This document shows positions 54,533 to 63,797 of a stretch of 64,000 nucleotides of DNA, one piece after another; position 1 is the first letter of the stretch; every line of letters starts with the position of its first letter. Location of the stretch: NCBI GenBank assembly GCA_025055075.1, contig JANWYV010000053.1, positions 62,001 to 126,000 of the forward strand, read 5' to 3'. The position numbers and the translations under genes are program-made. The DNA comes from Blastocatellia bacterium (GTDB lineage: Bacteria > Acidobacteriota > Blastocatellia > HR10). The notes beneath the pieces are model-generated. The model saw only the letters and a list, made by a program, of their open reading frames with translations, had not been told where the DNA came from and searched no databases.

Positions 54533-55315
54533 TCACTCGTGGGGAGAAGGCTGCACCGATTCTGACGCCGCGCGCGTTCGTCGCCGTTCCCGTTCGGCGA
54601 CGAGTTGATTGGCTAAGAGCAAGCTCTCGAACGTCCCCGCGTCGGTCCACCATCCATCTAAGATGTCGTAGGTCAATTCCCCGCGTTCCAGGTAGGCGTT
54701 GTTGACATCGGTGATCTCCAGCTCTCCGCGCGCGCTCGGTTTGAGCGTGCGGATGATGTCGAAGACTTTCTCGTCGTAGAAGTAAATTCCAGTGACGGCG
54801 TAGGGGGACCCCGGGACCTTCGGCTTCTCCTCGATGCGCACGATGCGCCCATTCTCGATCACCGGGACGCCGAAGCGCGTCGGATCGGGGACTTCCTTGA
54901 GCAAAATCTTGGCTCCCGATCCCTGCTCCAGGTACCGCTGGACATAGGGCGCAATGGATTTCTCGATGATGTTGTCGCCGAGGATAACGCAGATCAAATG
55001 TCCATCGGCGAAATGCTCGGCCAGGCTGAGCGCCGCCGCAATACCTCCTTCGCCTTGTTGATACGTGTAGTGCAAGTGCTTCAGCCCGAACTCCGCACCG
55101 TTGCCGAGCAATCTGAGGAAGTCGCCGGCATTATTCCCCCCCGTCACGATCATGATGTCGCGAATGCCCGCCTGCACGAGCGTCTCTAGCGGATAGTAGA
55201 TCATCGGTTTGTTGTAGACAGGTAGCAGGTGCTTATTTGTCACCTTCGTCAATGGATAAAGCCGCGTTCCTAATCCGCCGGCCAAAATCACACCTTTGAT
55301 CGTCCGCTTCCCCAT
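54533..55315 (-). CDS. Sugar-phosphate nucleotidyltransferase (glucose-1-phosphate thymidylyltransferase-like)
   Basis: A 260-residue nucleotidyltransferase of the RfbA/RmlA type. GVILAGGLGTRLYPLTKVTNKHLLPVYNKPMI is the nucleotide-binding signature; VILGDNIIE carries the metal Asp, and ITDVNNAYLERGEL is typical of dTDP-sugar enzymes. It is shorter than RmlA (about 290). Likely role is activation of a sugar for exopolysaccharide or O-antigen synthesis. ATG 55315 is the usual start. Confidence 0.88.
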   Translation of the reverse strand: MGKRTIKGVILAGGLGTRLYPLTKVTNKHLLPVYNKPMIYYPLETLVQAGIRDIMIVTGGNNAGDFLRLLGNGAEFGLKHLHYTYQQGEGGIAAALSLAEHFADGHLICVILGDNIIEKSIAPYVQRYLEQGSGAKILLKEVPDPTRFGVPVIENGRIVRIEEKPKVPGSPYAVTGIYFYDEKVFDIIRTLKPSARGELEITDVNNAYLERGELTYDILDGWWTDAGTFESLLLANQLVAERERRRTRAASESVQPSPHE

Positions 55316-55428
55316 AGCTTAGCCCTCTCCCGCTCGATTCTTTGTCGGGGGAGATTTTGGCATGGTTCCGGATCAAAGGTAAAGGGGGAAGTCGCGAGCC
55401 TTTCAGGGGGGGCATAGGATCTTTCAAC

Positions 55429-55457
55429 TTGACTCTTCCTCGAAGGGCGGCTATACT
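55429..55457 (+). promoter_or_regulatory. Promoter of the TonB-dependent receptor gene
   Basis: TTGACT (55429-55434), 17-nt spacer, TATACT (55452-55457). It lies about 50 nt upstream of ATG 55507, giving a leader of about 43 nt with AAGGAGG near the start. Confidence 0.72.
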
Positions 55458-55506
55458 GTGGCCGACCTTTTTGAAGGAGTGACCGAAACTAAGGAGGGAT
55501 TCGGTT

Positions 55507-58500
55507 ATGCGTAAGACGTGTAGGCTGCTAGTGGTGGTCCTTCCCCTTGGGTTCTCCCTGGCAGTGGCAGTCCTGGCTCAGACGGCCACGAGTCGGATCA
55601 CGGGCACAGTTGTAGATCCGACAGGGGCGGTGATTCAGGACGCCGTCGTCATTGCTCGAAACGAGGCCACAGGGGTTGAGTATAAGACGACAACGACGTC
55701 GGCCGGCACCTATGCGTTGGAGTCGTTGCCGGTCGGTACCTATACGATCACGGTGGAGTATCCGGGATTCCGAAAATACGTGGGGACGAACAACGTTCTG
55801 ACCGTCGGGGCTCCTCTCGTGGTGAATGTAACGCTGGAGGTTGGACAGCCGACGGAGATCGTCGAGGTGACCGGCGCCTACGAACGCATCGCGACGACGC
55901 ATGCGATGCTGGGCGGGGTTGTGACCCGGCGCGAGATCGTCGAGCTACCGCTCAACGGACGCAATCCCTTGAGCTTGATCATCTTGGAGCCGGGACTCGT
56001 GCAGCGCACGACGGGGGCTCTCGGTTCGGGGACGCACGTCTTTGGCTCGCGCGATCGCGCGCACAACGTGACCATTGACGGTATTGATGCGAACGAATCT
56101 TCGGTGCCGAATCCGCAGAGTAATATCTATCGGCTCAATCCCGACAACGTGCAGGAGTATCGTGTGGTCACGCACAATGCGACGCCGGAATTCGGGCGCA
56201 ACAGTGGGGCTAACGTCAACATCGTGACGCGCTCGGGCACGAACGAGTTCCACGGAGATCTCTTCTGGTTCCATCGGAACACGGTGCTCAATGCCAACGA
56301 GTGGTTCAATAATGCAGCGGGGTTGGAGAAACCGGTGCTGCTGCTTCATCAGTTTGGTGCTTCCGGAGGTGGGCCGATCGTCAAGAACAAGACGTTCTTC
56401 TTCGCGAGCTGGCAGGGGAATCGCATCAAGCAGACGATGCCCATCGCGCAGTCCTTTGGCGTGCCGCTCGTTTACACGGACACGTTGAAGAAGCAAGGCA
56501 TCTTCCGCTACTTCGTCCCCGATCCAGCGAACCCGCTTATCCTCGATGGGGTGGTCATCACACGGAATTCCCCGCGGCTGGTGGACCCAGTCACAGGTGC
56601 GTTGCGACCGGGCGTGCGCATGTGCGCGACGCCGACCGAAGTGGGGTGCATTCGCACGTACAATATCTTCGCGAACGATCCGGCCGGCATCGGTCCCGAT
56701 CCCCTCATGCGAGATATGCTCGCGAAGTTCCCATCGCCCAATACGTTCAACGTGGGCGATGGCTTGAACACGGCGGGCTTCATCTGGAATCCGCCTTCGG
56801 AATTCAAGGGCCCGCACCTGATGTTCCGCGTGGATCACAAGTTCGACGAGAATAATAGCATGTTCGGGCGGTTGCTGCTCTCGAATTGGGACACGCGCGA
56901 GGGCGATTTCCTGAATGCGCGTCCGGCGATTTTCCCTGGTTTTGCTCCACTTGGAGAGGTGACTCGAGAATCGCAAGGGTTGGCACTCAACTACCGACGC
57001 GTCATCTCTCCCAGGTTGGTCAACGAGTTCACGACTGGATTCAGTCGCTTCATGTTCACCTTCCTCCTGCGCGAAGCCAATACGAAACTTGGGGTCGAAC
57101 CTCCACCCTACGGACAGGAATGCTTCGGCGATAATTCTCTCTCACTTGTGGACACACCCTTCTGCAACACGCCCTTCACGCGTCGCGCAGTGAGCACAAT
57201 CCAGTTCATTGATAACCTGAGCTACATGCGGGGGGCGCATAACATCCGCACGGGGATCAACTTCCGGTTCTACCGGCATAACGACAATCGGGGCGTGCCG
57301 GGTGGGTTCAACATGTGGCCGACGATCATCTTTAGCCAGAGCGTGCGTCCGCCGACAGCCAATACGGCGCCGGGGGTTGCCGCAGGGTTCCCTGGAGCTC
57401 CGGGGATCAACGCGACCGACAACGTGAACCTCCTGCAGGCGATCGTTGAGTTGATGGGCATCCCGGCGCGCGTGCAGCAGGCGTTCGTCGCTGATTTCAA
57501 GCGCGACCAGTATCTCTTCGCTCCCTTTGTCGCGGGTACTCGCGTCAAGCAGTACAACTTCTACGCTCAAGATGAATGGCGCGTGCGGCGGAACTTCACG
57601 TTGACCTACGGGTTCCGATGGGAGATCAATGCGCCGCCCAAGGACTGCTGCGATCGCGTCTTCGTGCCGGATCGCTCGTTGGATGGGAGTCAAGGTCCGG
57701 TGACGTATGTCCCTGCGGATAAGTGGTTCAAGCGGATGAACTGGACGACGATCGCCCCACGGGTGAGCTTCGCGTGGGATCCGCGCGCGTCGGGTAAGAT
57801 GGCGATTCGCGCCGGGTACGGGATCGCTTTCGACACGATCTCAACGTTCCAGGTGACGGCGATCTCCGGGATGGTTCCCGGCAGTGTCCTCCGCTGCATC
57901 GTGAACGTGCAAGATCCGCCTACTGGTCCCTGTCGAGATATTCCAAACGACGTGCGATTGAGCCAGCTCATGGCCGCTTTGAGACCGCTCGATCTCGGGC
58001 CACCGACGCAGAAGCCGTCGGAGCAACTGCGACTTCCAGAGCGGCCGCTCGGTCTGGCGCCACAAGTCGGTGCGTTCGAGCCGAACCTCAAGGTCCCGAC
58101 CGTCCACGAGTGGAGCTTAACCATTCAGCGTGAGTTACCTTATGCGTTTGTGGGGCAGGTCGGCTACATCGGCAAGCGCGGGATGCGCCTCTATCGTGCC
58201 TACGATCTGAATCAGTTCCGCTACCCGCCAGAGTTCCTGCAGGAGTTCCTGAAGGCGCAGAAGAACATCATGATCTGCAAGCTCAATCCGGATGCTTGCC
58301 TGGCCGCGCAAGCGGCAGCGGGCATTCCGGCCGCGAGCCGTACGGTGGATAATTTCGCCTATTTCGGATTGCCGGGACAGGAGCCCTTGCCCTTGCTCAG
58401 CCGATTGCTCAATGCGCCGTCACCGACGTCGGCGCGCTATCGCGGGGCCTTCGCGACCGACGTGCTCAATGGCGGCGTAGGTGATCTCGCAGTCCGAATT

Positions 58501-59487
58501 GATCAGCTCTCGGGGGCGGACTGGATCGTCAATCGTGGCTTCCCGGCCAACTACTTCCGACCCAATGCGCAGTTCGGGCAGATCTTCTACTTCGATTCCG
58601 GAGGCAGCTCGAGCTATCACGGCATGATCGTGCAACTGCAACGTCGCTATGAGAAGGGGCTGACGTTCGGCTTGGCCTATACGCTCTCGAAGTCCATTGA
58701 TGACATGTCGGTGGATCCAGTGGCGGCGACTTCTGGTGGCGGTTTGAGCACGACCAATTCGCGCACGCCGACCGATGTGCGGAACTTCAAGCTCGATCGC
58801 GCGCGCTCGGACTTCGATAATCGGCACGTGCTCGTCGTCAATTGGCTCTACGATCTGCCCTTCGGACGCGGGCAGAGGTGGGGGAGCGCCTGGCCAGGCG
58901 TCCTGCAGCACATTTTGGGCGGCTGGACCGTCACGGGCATTTACATCTATCAGAGCGGCGAGCCGTACACGATCAATTCGGGCGTGCGCACCGTTCATCA
59001 AACCAAGCAATCGCGCGCCGAAGTGCGCGGGCCGATGCCCAAGTCCAAGCTCCAGTTCGTTCCCGGAATCCAAGGGCCTGTGGTCTTCCACGTTGGTGAT
59101 CGCATCGTGGATCCGGCCAGCCCCTTCTTCAACTGCCGGCAAGTGATCGGGACCGAGAGCTACTTCTGCATTCCGGCTCCCGGGCAGGCGGGGATGGGTC
59201 GGAACGCTGTGCAGGGGCCTGGCTTCTGGAACGTGGACATGGGGCTCATCAAGAAGTTCCAGCTCACCGAGCGCGTGAAGCTCGACTTTCGCACAGAGCT
59301 CTTCAACGTCTTCAATCACCCGAACTTCGAGAACCCGCGGAATGCGAGCGTGGGATCGCCGACGCTCACAAGCGCTCTCTTTGGACAGACCTGCTGCGTG
59401 ACGGCGGCTGTGCCCAGCTCGGCGACGATCATCGCCAGGGGCGAGCCCAATCGCGTGATCCAATTCGCCTTGAAGCTCAGCTTCTGA
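55507..59487 (+). CDS. TonB-dependent receptor (Oar-like, CarboxypepD_reg-like domain)
   Basis: A 1,326-residue outer-membrane receptor. Signal peptide (LLVVVLPLGFSLAVAVLAQ); then a carboxypeptidase regulatory-like domain at about 28-125 (TSRITGTVVDPTGAVIQDAVV, GTYALESLPVGTYTI); a plug domain with GVVTRREIVELPLNGRNPLSLIILEPG; and a long beta-barrel ending in VIQFALKLSF with a C-terminal Phe, as expected for BAM recognition. It is longer than ordinary siderophore receptors. No TonB or SusD gene is adjacent. Similar proteins are numerous in Acidobacteriota, so the substrate cannot be assigned. Confidence 0.94.
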   Translation: MRKTCRLLVVVLPLGFSLAVAVLAQTATSRITGTVVDPTGAVIQDAVVIARNEATGVEYKTTTTSAGTYALESLPVGTYTITVEYPGFRKYVGTNNVLTVGAPLVVNVTLEVGQPTEIVEVTGAYERIATTHAMLGGVVTRREIVELPLNGRNPLSLIILEPGLVQRTTGALGSGTHVFGSRDRAHNVTIDGIDANESSVPNPQSNIYRLNPDNVQEYRVVTHNATPEFGRNSGANVNIVTRSGTNEFHGDLFWFHRNTVLNANEWFNNAAGLEKPVLLLHQFGASGGGPIVKNKTFFFASWQGNRIKQTMPIAQSFGVPLVYTDTLKKQGIFRYFVPDPANPLILDGVVITRNSPRLVDPVTGALRPGVRMCATPTEVGCIRTYNIFANDPAGIGPDPLMRDMLAKFPSPNTFNVGDGLNTAGFIWNPPSEFKGPHLMFRVDHKFDENNSMFGRLLLSNWDTREGDFLNARPAIFPGFAPLGEVTRESQGLALNYRRVISPRLVNEFTTGFSRFMFTFLLREANTKLGVEPPPYGQECFGDNSLSLVDTPFCNTPFTRRAVSTIQFIDNLSYMRGAHNIRTGINFRFYRHNDNRGVPGGFNMWPTIIFSQSVRPPTANTAPGVAAGFPGAPGINATDNVNLLQAIVELMGIPARVQQAFVADFKRDQYLFAPFVAGTRVKQYNFYAQDEWRVRRNFTLTYGFRWEINAPPKDCCDRVFVPDRSLDGSQGPVTYVPADKWFKRMNWTTIAPRVSFAWDPRASGKMAIRAGYGIAFDTISTFQVTAISGMVPGSVLRCIVNVQDPPTGPCRDIPNDVRLSQLMAALRPLDLGPPTQKPSEQLRLPERPLGLAPQVGAFEPNLKVPTVHEWSLTIQRELPYAFVGQVGYIGKRGMRLYRAYDLNQFRYPPEFLQEFLKAQKNIMICKLNPDACLAAQAAAGIPAASRTVDNFAYFGLPGQEPLPLLSRLLNAPSPTSARYRGAFATDVLNGGVGDLAVRIDQLSGADWIVNRGFPANYFRPNAQFGQIFYFDSGGSSSYHGMIVQLQRRYEKGLTFGLAYTLSKSIDDMSVDPVAATSGGGLSTTNSRTPTDVRNFKLDRARSDFDNRHVLVVNWLYDLPFGRGQRWGSAWPGVLQHILGGWTVTGIYIYQSGEPYTINSGVRTVHQTKQSRAEVRGPMPKSKLQFVPGIQGPVVFHVGDRIVDPASPFFNCRQVIGTESYFCIPAPGQAGMGRNAVQGPGFWNVDMGLIKKFQLTERVKLDFRTELFNVFNHPNFENPRNASVGSPTLTSALFGQTCCVTAAVPSSATIIARGEPNRVIQFALKLSF

Positions 59488-59495
59488 TTCTCCGG

Positions 59496-59526
59496 AAGCG
59501 GCCGGGCTGTGACGGCCCGGCTGCTT
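59496..59526 (+). other. Strong hairpin after the TonB receptor gene
   Basis: Left arm AAGCGGCCGGGC (59496-59507) pairs with GCCCGGCTGCTT (59515-59526), 12 bp including one G-U, loop 7 nt. No T-run follows. It may stabilise the long mRNA. A smaller 5-bp stem (59527-59540) sits next to it. Confidence 0.6.
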
Positions 59527-59546
59527 CTCGTCCTCACGAGTGGTAG

Positions 59547-59574
59547 AACGCCGGGGGATGGCCCCTGGCGTTTT
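59547..59574 (+). terminator. Rho-independent terminator after the TonB receptor gene
   Basis: An 11-bp stem (AACGCCGGGGG pairing with CCCCTGGCGTT, one G-U) with a 4-nt loop, followed by T4 and more T residues (TTTTCGTTTG). It lies 60 bp after the receptor stop. Confidence 0.78.
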
Positions 59575-59703
59575 CGTTTGCGCAGTAAGCCGTTTTGAAA
59601 TCATCTCCGCGCTCATTTCGATCCGTGAGGGGGGAAGTCCTCTCCATTGAGAAAACGCCTTGCTCGTGGTATCTTCCATCCCTTGGATACGGGGAACAGG
59701 GCG

Positions 59704-60561
59704 ATGATCCGCGTCGGGCCAGCCGGATGGTCGTACGAAGATTGGAAAGGGACGGTGTATCCGGATCCCCCGCCGCGTGGATTCGATCCGCTCCCATACA
59801 TCGCCGAGTACTTCGACACCGTCGAGGTCAACAGTAGCTTCTATCGTCCTCCGACGGAGAGGATGACCCGCAGTTGGGTGCGGCGCGTCGCACATAACCC
59901 CTGCTTCAAGTTCACGGCGAAGCTCTATCAGCGGTTCACGCACGAACGTGGAGCGGCCAGCGCCGAGGATGAACATCTCGTCAAGCGCGGAATGGAACCG
60001 CTCTTGGACGCTGATCGGCTCGGTGCCTTGCTCGTGCAATTCCCCTGGTCGTTCAAGAACACACCCGACGCGCGCGCCTACTTGCGGGAGCTTCTGGAGC
60101 GGTTTCGCGAATATCCGCTCGTCGTCGAAGTGCGTCACGGCTCTTGGAACGTCGAAGATGTGTATCAGTTCCTCGCTGAGCGCGGCGTTGGATTTTGCAA
60201 TATTGATCAGCCCCTCTTTCATCGCTCCCTGCCGCCGACGTCGCGAGTGACGGCCGCCGTCGGATATGTGCGCCTGCACGGTCGAAATTACGAGAATTGG
60301 TTTGCGGAGAATGCTGATCCCGGGGCTCGTTATGATTATCTCTATTCGCCCGAGGAGTTGGAGCCATGGATCGAGAAGATCCGGCAGATCGGCGAGATCG
60401 CCCGCGAGGTCTACGTGATCACGAATAATCACGTGCAGGGGAAGGGAGCCGTCAACGCCTTGGAATTGAGAGCGACCTTAGAAGGGCAGAAAGTCGCTGT
60501 TCCACCGCCGCTCCTGCAGCATTATCCCCGCTTGCAGGCGATCGCGCGTCCATCGGTATGA
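59704..60561 (+). CDS. DUF72 family protein
   Basis: A 285-residue DUF72 (YecE-like) protein with a TIM-barrel-like fold. MIRVGPAGWSYEDWKGTVYP at the start, VEVNSSFYRPP, FKFTAKLYQRFTHE and VRLHGRNYENWF are family blocks. ATG 59704 is chosen because family members start at the RVGPAGW segment; an in-frame upstream start at 59647 is less likely. The function of DUF72 is unknown. The stop overlaps the start of the glycosyltransferase gene (ATGA). Confidence 0.9.
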   Translation: MIRVGPAGWSYEDWKGTVYPDPPPRGFDPLPYIAEYFDTVEVNSSFYRPPTERMTRSWVRRVAHNPCFKFTAKLYQRFTHERGAASAEDEHLVKRGMEPLLDADRLGALLVQFPWSFKNTPDARAYLRELLERFREYPLVVEVRHGSWNVEDVYQFLAERGVGFCNIDQPLFHRSLPPTSRVTAAVGYVRLHGRNYENWFAENADPGARYDYLYSPEELEPWIEKIRQIGEIAREVYVITNNHVQGKGAVNALELRATLEGQKVAVPPPLLQHYPRLQAIARPSV

Positions 60562-62072
60562 GAGAGCGCCTCACCATCGTGATCAGCTATGAGGATGAGG
60601 CGATCTTCGAGCGACAGAGGGCGCATTGTCAGCAGCTCGGCGAGCCGCTGCCGATTCGCGGCCTGCGACTGGATCCCGGATTCTCCGGTGCGGCCCTGAA
60701 CGCACTTCTCGATTCGCTGAAGACCGATTATCTCTTGCTCCTTCAGGCGGGAGCGTTCATTGAGATCGGCGAACGATCGCTCGCGCGGTTTCTTCAAGTC
60801 GCCGAGGAGAGTGAGGCCGGGATCGTCTACGCCGATTATTTCGAGGACAGCGCCGGCGAGTTGCGCGCATGTCCGCTGAACGACTACCAGATGGGGAGCG
60901 TCAGCGAGGAATTCGATTTCGGACCGCTCCTGCTCTTGTCGCATCGGATCGCGCGTCAAGCGATCGCGCGATGTGGACCGATCCCCGTGGATCTCAAATG
61001 GGGCGGACTCTATGATCTGCGGCTGAAGATCGCGACTGTCGGTGACATCGTGCGCATTCCCGAATGTCTCTACTCCTATCGTCGCGAAATTCGGATGTCG
61101 AGCGCGGAGCCTCCGCTGGAAGCGATCTTCCGCTACGTGGATCCCAGGAATCGCCCGGCGCAGCAGGAGATGGAGCGCGTCTTCACCGAGCACCTTCGGC
61201 GCGTGGGCGCCTATTTGGCGCCGACGTTCGCTCCGATCCCCCCGCCCGACGACGAGTATCCGGTGCTGGCGAGCGTGATCATCCCTGTGCGAAATCGCGA
61301 ACGAACGATCGCCGATGCGTTGCGCAGCGCGCTCTCGCAGCGCACATCCTTTCCCTACAACGTGATCGTCGTGGATAATCATTCGGCGGATCAGACGACG
61401 GAGATCGTGCGACAGTGGGCGAGCGCGTTCCCGCATCTCATCCATCGGATTCCCCAACGTCGCGATTTGGGAATCGGGGGATGTTGGAACGAAGCCATCT
61501 TCTCTCCGGAGTGCGGGCTGTTCGCCGTGCAATTGGATTCGGATGATCTCTACGCGGATGAGACGACGTTGGAGACGATCGTGCGCGCGTTCTTCGATTT
61601 CGATCCAGAAGTCTTCGCTCAGGCGGTGGGGGAGCGATCGCGTCGAGAGGGGCCGACGCCCCGCTACGCGGCGGTCATTGGGGCTTATCGCACGGTGAAT
61701 TTTCGTTTGGAGGAGATTCCGCCTGGCGTCGTGGATCATCGCGAATGGACGCGCGAGAACGGGCGCAATAACGCCCTGCGCGTGAAAGGCCTGGGAGCCC
61801 CTCGCGCTTACTACGTGCCGCTCCTGCGGCGCATCGGATTTCCCAACGTGAGCTATGGCGAGGATTACGCCGTCTGCTTGCGCCTCAGCCGCGAGTACGA
61901 AATCGGTCGCCTCTTTGAGCCGATTTATCTGGTGCGCCGATGGGAGGAGAACACAGATCACGCTGTATCGCGGGAAGTGTGGAATCGGTACGAGGCGTAC
62001 AAGGATTGGGTGCGAACGGTAGAGATCCGAGCGCGGCAGCGGCGAAATCGCGAGATCGGGGAGGGACCATGA
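60558..62072 (+). CDS. Tandem-domain family 2 glycosyltransferase
   Basis: A 504-residue protein. The C-terminal half (from about 233) is a clear GT2/GT-A domain: VLASVIIPVRNRERTIADALRSALSQ, VIVVDNHSADQTTEIVRQW, and the DxD segment QLDSDDLYAD. The N-terminal ~225 residues also look GT-A-like (SLKTDYLLLLQAGAFIEIGERS, GIVYADYFED) but lack the usual VSVVIPVYN start, so this may be a degenerate first domain. The acceptor is unknown. It overlaps DUF72 (ATGA) upstream and hutH (ATGA) downstream. Confidence 0.83.
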   Translation: MRERLTIVISYEDEAIFERQRAHCQQLGEPLPIRGLRLDPGFSGAALNALLDSLKTDYLLLLQAGAFIEIGERSLARFLQVAEESEAGIVYADYFEDSAGELRACPLNDYQMGSVSEEFDFGPLLLLSHRIARQAIARCGPIPVDLKWGGLYDLRLKIATVGDIVRIPECLYSYRREIRMSSAEPPLEAIFRYVDPRNRPAQQEMERVFTEHLRRVGAYLAPTFAPIPPPDDEYPVLASVIIPVRNRERTIADALRSALSQRTSFPYNVIVVDNHSADQTTEIVRQWASAFPHLIHRIPQRRDLGIGGCWNEAIFSPECGLFAVQLDSDDLYADETTLETIVRAFFDFDPEVFAQAVGERSRREGPTPRYAAVIGAYRTVNFRLEEIPPGVVDHREWTRENGRNNALRVKGLGAPRAYYVPLLRRIGFPNVSYGEDYAVCLRLSREYEIGRLFEPIYLVRRWEENTDHAVSREVWNRYEAYKDWVRTVEIRARQRRNREIGEGP

Positions 62073-63565
62073 TCGCGATTGATGGAAATTCGCTCACGCT
62101 GGAGCAACTCGAGGCCGTGGCTGTGGATCGAGAGCCGGTGGAGATCGCCCCAGAGGCATTCGCCCGCATGGAGGCCTCGCGCCGCGTGGTCGAGGAGATT
62201 TTACGAAGCGGGCGCGTCGTCTACGGCGTGAACACGGGCTTCGGAAAATTGAGCGGGGTGACGATCCCACAGGAGGCGACGCGCCGATTGCAACTGAACC
62301 TCGTGCGCAGTCACGCCGCGGGCGTCGGTGAGCCACTCGGCGAAGCTGAGACGCGGGCGATGATGCTGGCGCGGGCCAACGTCCTGGCCAAGGGATATTC
62401 GGGCGTGCGCCCGGTCGTTGTGGAGACGCTCGTGGGCATGTTGAACGCGGGGATTCATCCCATCGTCCCTTCGCGCGGATCCGTGGGGGCTAGTGGCGAT
62501 CTCGCTCCGCTCGCCCATCTGGCGCTGGCGATGATCGGCGAAGGAGAGGTCTTATATCGCGGAGAACGCCGAAAGGCTCATGAAGCGCTCATGGAAGCGG
62601 GGATCGCGCCCCTGCAGTTAGAGGCAAAGGAGGGGATCGCCCTTTTGAATGGCACGCAGGCGATGGTCGCCGTCGGCGCGCTTTGCTTGCAACGTGCCAA
62701 ACGCCTAGCCGATATCGCCGACGTCGCCGGCGCCATGTCTCTGGAGGCCTTGCATGGCACAAATGCTGCCTGCGATCCGCGTCTGCAGGCCGTGCGGCCA
62801 CATCCCGGACAGCGCGAGGTCGCCGAGCGCATCCTCCGACTCACCGAGGGGAGCGAGATCATGCTCTCGCACAAGGACTGCCCGCGCGTGCAGGATGCGT
62901 ACAGTTTGCGCTGCATGCCTCAAGTGCATGGAGCCGTGCGCGATGTCATCCGTCATGTCGAGAACGTCGTGAGCATCGAGTTGAACAGCGCCACGGATAA
63001 TCCCCTAGTTTTCGCCGAGACGGGCGACGTGCTCCTTGGAGGGAATTTCCATGGCGAGATCCTCGCGCTCGCGTTCGACTATCTGGCGATGGCGCTCGCG
63101 GAGCTAGGGGCGATTTCCGAGCGTCGGATCGAACGACTCGTGAATCCGGATTTGAGCGAACTGCCGCCGTTTCTGACGACGAATCCGGGCATGTGCTCCG
63201 GAATGATGCTCTTGCAGATCGTCGCTGTCTCGCTCGTCGGGGAGAACAAGGTCCTTGCGCATCCGGCATCCGTGGATTCGCTGCCGACGTCGGGGAATAA
63301 GGAAGATCACGTCAGCATGGGGATGACATCCGCCTTGAAACTCCGGCAAGTGCTTGACAATGTCGAGTACATCCTGGCCATCGAGCTGCTCTGCGCAGCT
63401 CAAGGGTTGGACTATCTGAGCCCCTTGCGTCCCGGACGGGGGGTGCAAATGGCTTATGAGCGCCTTCGCGCGTTGGTCTCACCGTTGACCGAAGATCGAG
63501 TCTTGGCGTCTGATGTCGAGCGCGTGCGCGCGCACCTCATGGATTTCGCCACCATCCCGATCTGA
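62069..63565 (+). CDS. hutH: Histidine ammonia-lyase
   Basis: A 498-residue aromatic amino acid lyase. The MIO-forming Ala141-Ser142-Gly143 is in SRGSVGASGDLAPLAHLAL. Catalytic Tyr53 is in VVYGVNTGFGKLSG, and His82 (RSHAAGVGEPL) favours histidine or tyrosine over phenylalanine. Late active-site segments (NSATDNPLVF, GGNFHGE) are present. It converts histidine to urocanate. No hutU, hutI or hutG is nearby, so it may be a stand-alone enzyme in this locus. ATG 62069 has GGAGGGACC upstream and overlaps the glycosyltransferase stop. Confidence 0.94.
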   Translation: MIAIDGNSLTLEQLEAVAVDREPVEIAPEAFARMEASRRVVEEILRSGRVVYGVNTGFGKLSGVTIPQEATRRLQLNLVRSHAAGVGEPLGEAETRAMMLARANVLAKGYSGVRPVVVETLVGMLNAGIHPIVPSRGSVGASGDLAPLAHLALAMIGEGEVLYRGERRKAHEALMEAGIAPLQLEAKEGIALLNGTQAMVAVGALCLQRAKRLADIADVAGAMSLEALHGTNAACDPRLQAVRPHPGQREVAERILRLTEGSEIMLSHKDCPRVQDAYSLRCMPQVHGAVRDVIRHVENVVSIELNSATDNPLVFAETGDVLLGGNFHGEILALAFDYLAMALAELGAISERRIERLVNPDLSELPPFLTTNPGMCSGMMLLQIVAVSLVGENKVLAHPASVDSLPTSGNKEDHVSMGMTSALKLRQVLDNVEYILAIELLCAAQGLDYLSPLRPGRGVQMAYERLRALVSPLTEDRVLASDVERVRAHLMDFATIPI

Positions 63566-63648
63566 CGCGGTCATGGCTCCGTCTCTTGTGGGAAAGAACG
63601 CATCGGCTTGCAGCGCGCCTTGCGGCAGTGGCGGTCAAAGTCCCTCCC

Positions 63649-63677
63649 TTGAAACGCCGAGGATGGCTTCTTATCAT
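63649..63677 (+). promoter_or_regulatory. Promoter upstream of the right-edge membrane protein
   Basis: TTGAAA (63649-63654), 17-nt spacer, TATCAT (63672-63677). It lies 120 bp before the ATG at 63798, leaving a leader of about 115 nt. Confidence 0.5.
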
Positions 63678-63797
63678 ATACTGCTCATGCGAGGACTCTC
63701 ATGCGGTTCTCCGCAAAGCGAGGTCGCGAGAGCATAATGCCGTGGGACACGTCCGGATGAGCAACAGGAAGTCACCACAGCAAAGGAGGGGCCTTCG

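Noticed and set aside
58420-60432. Long 670-residue minus-strand open frame
   Set aside because: It is antisense to the end of the TonB receptor gene and to DUF72, both strongly supported, and has low-complexity basic composition typical of high-GC shadow frames.
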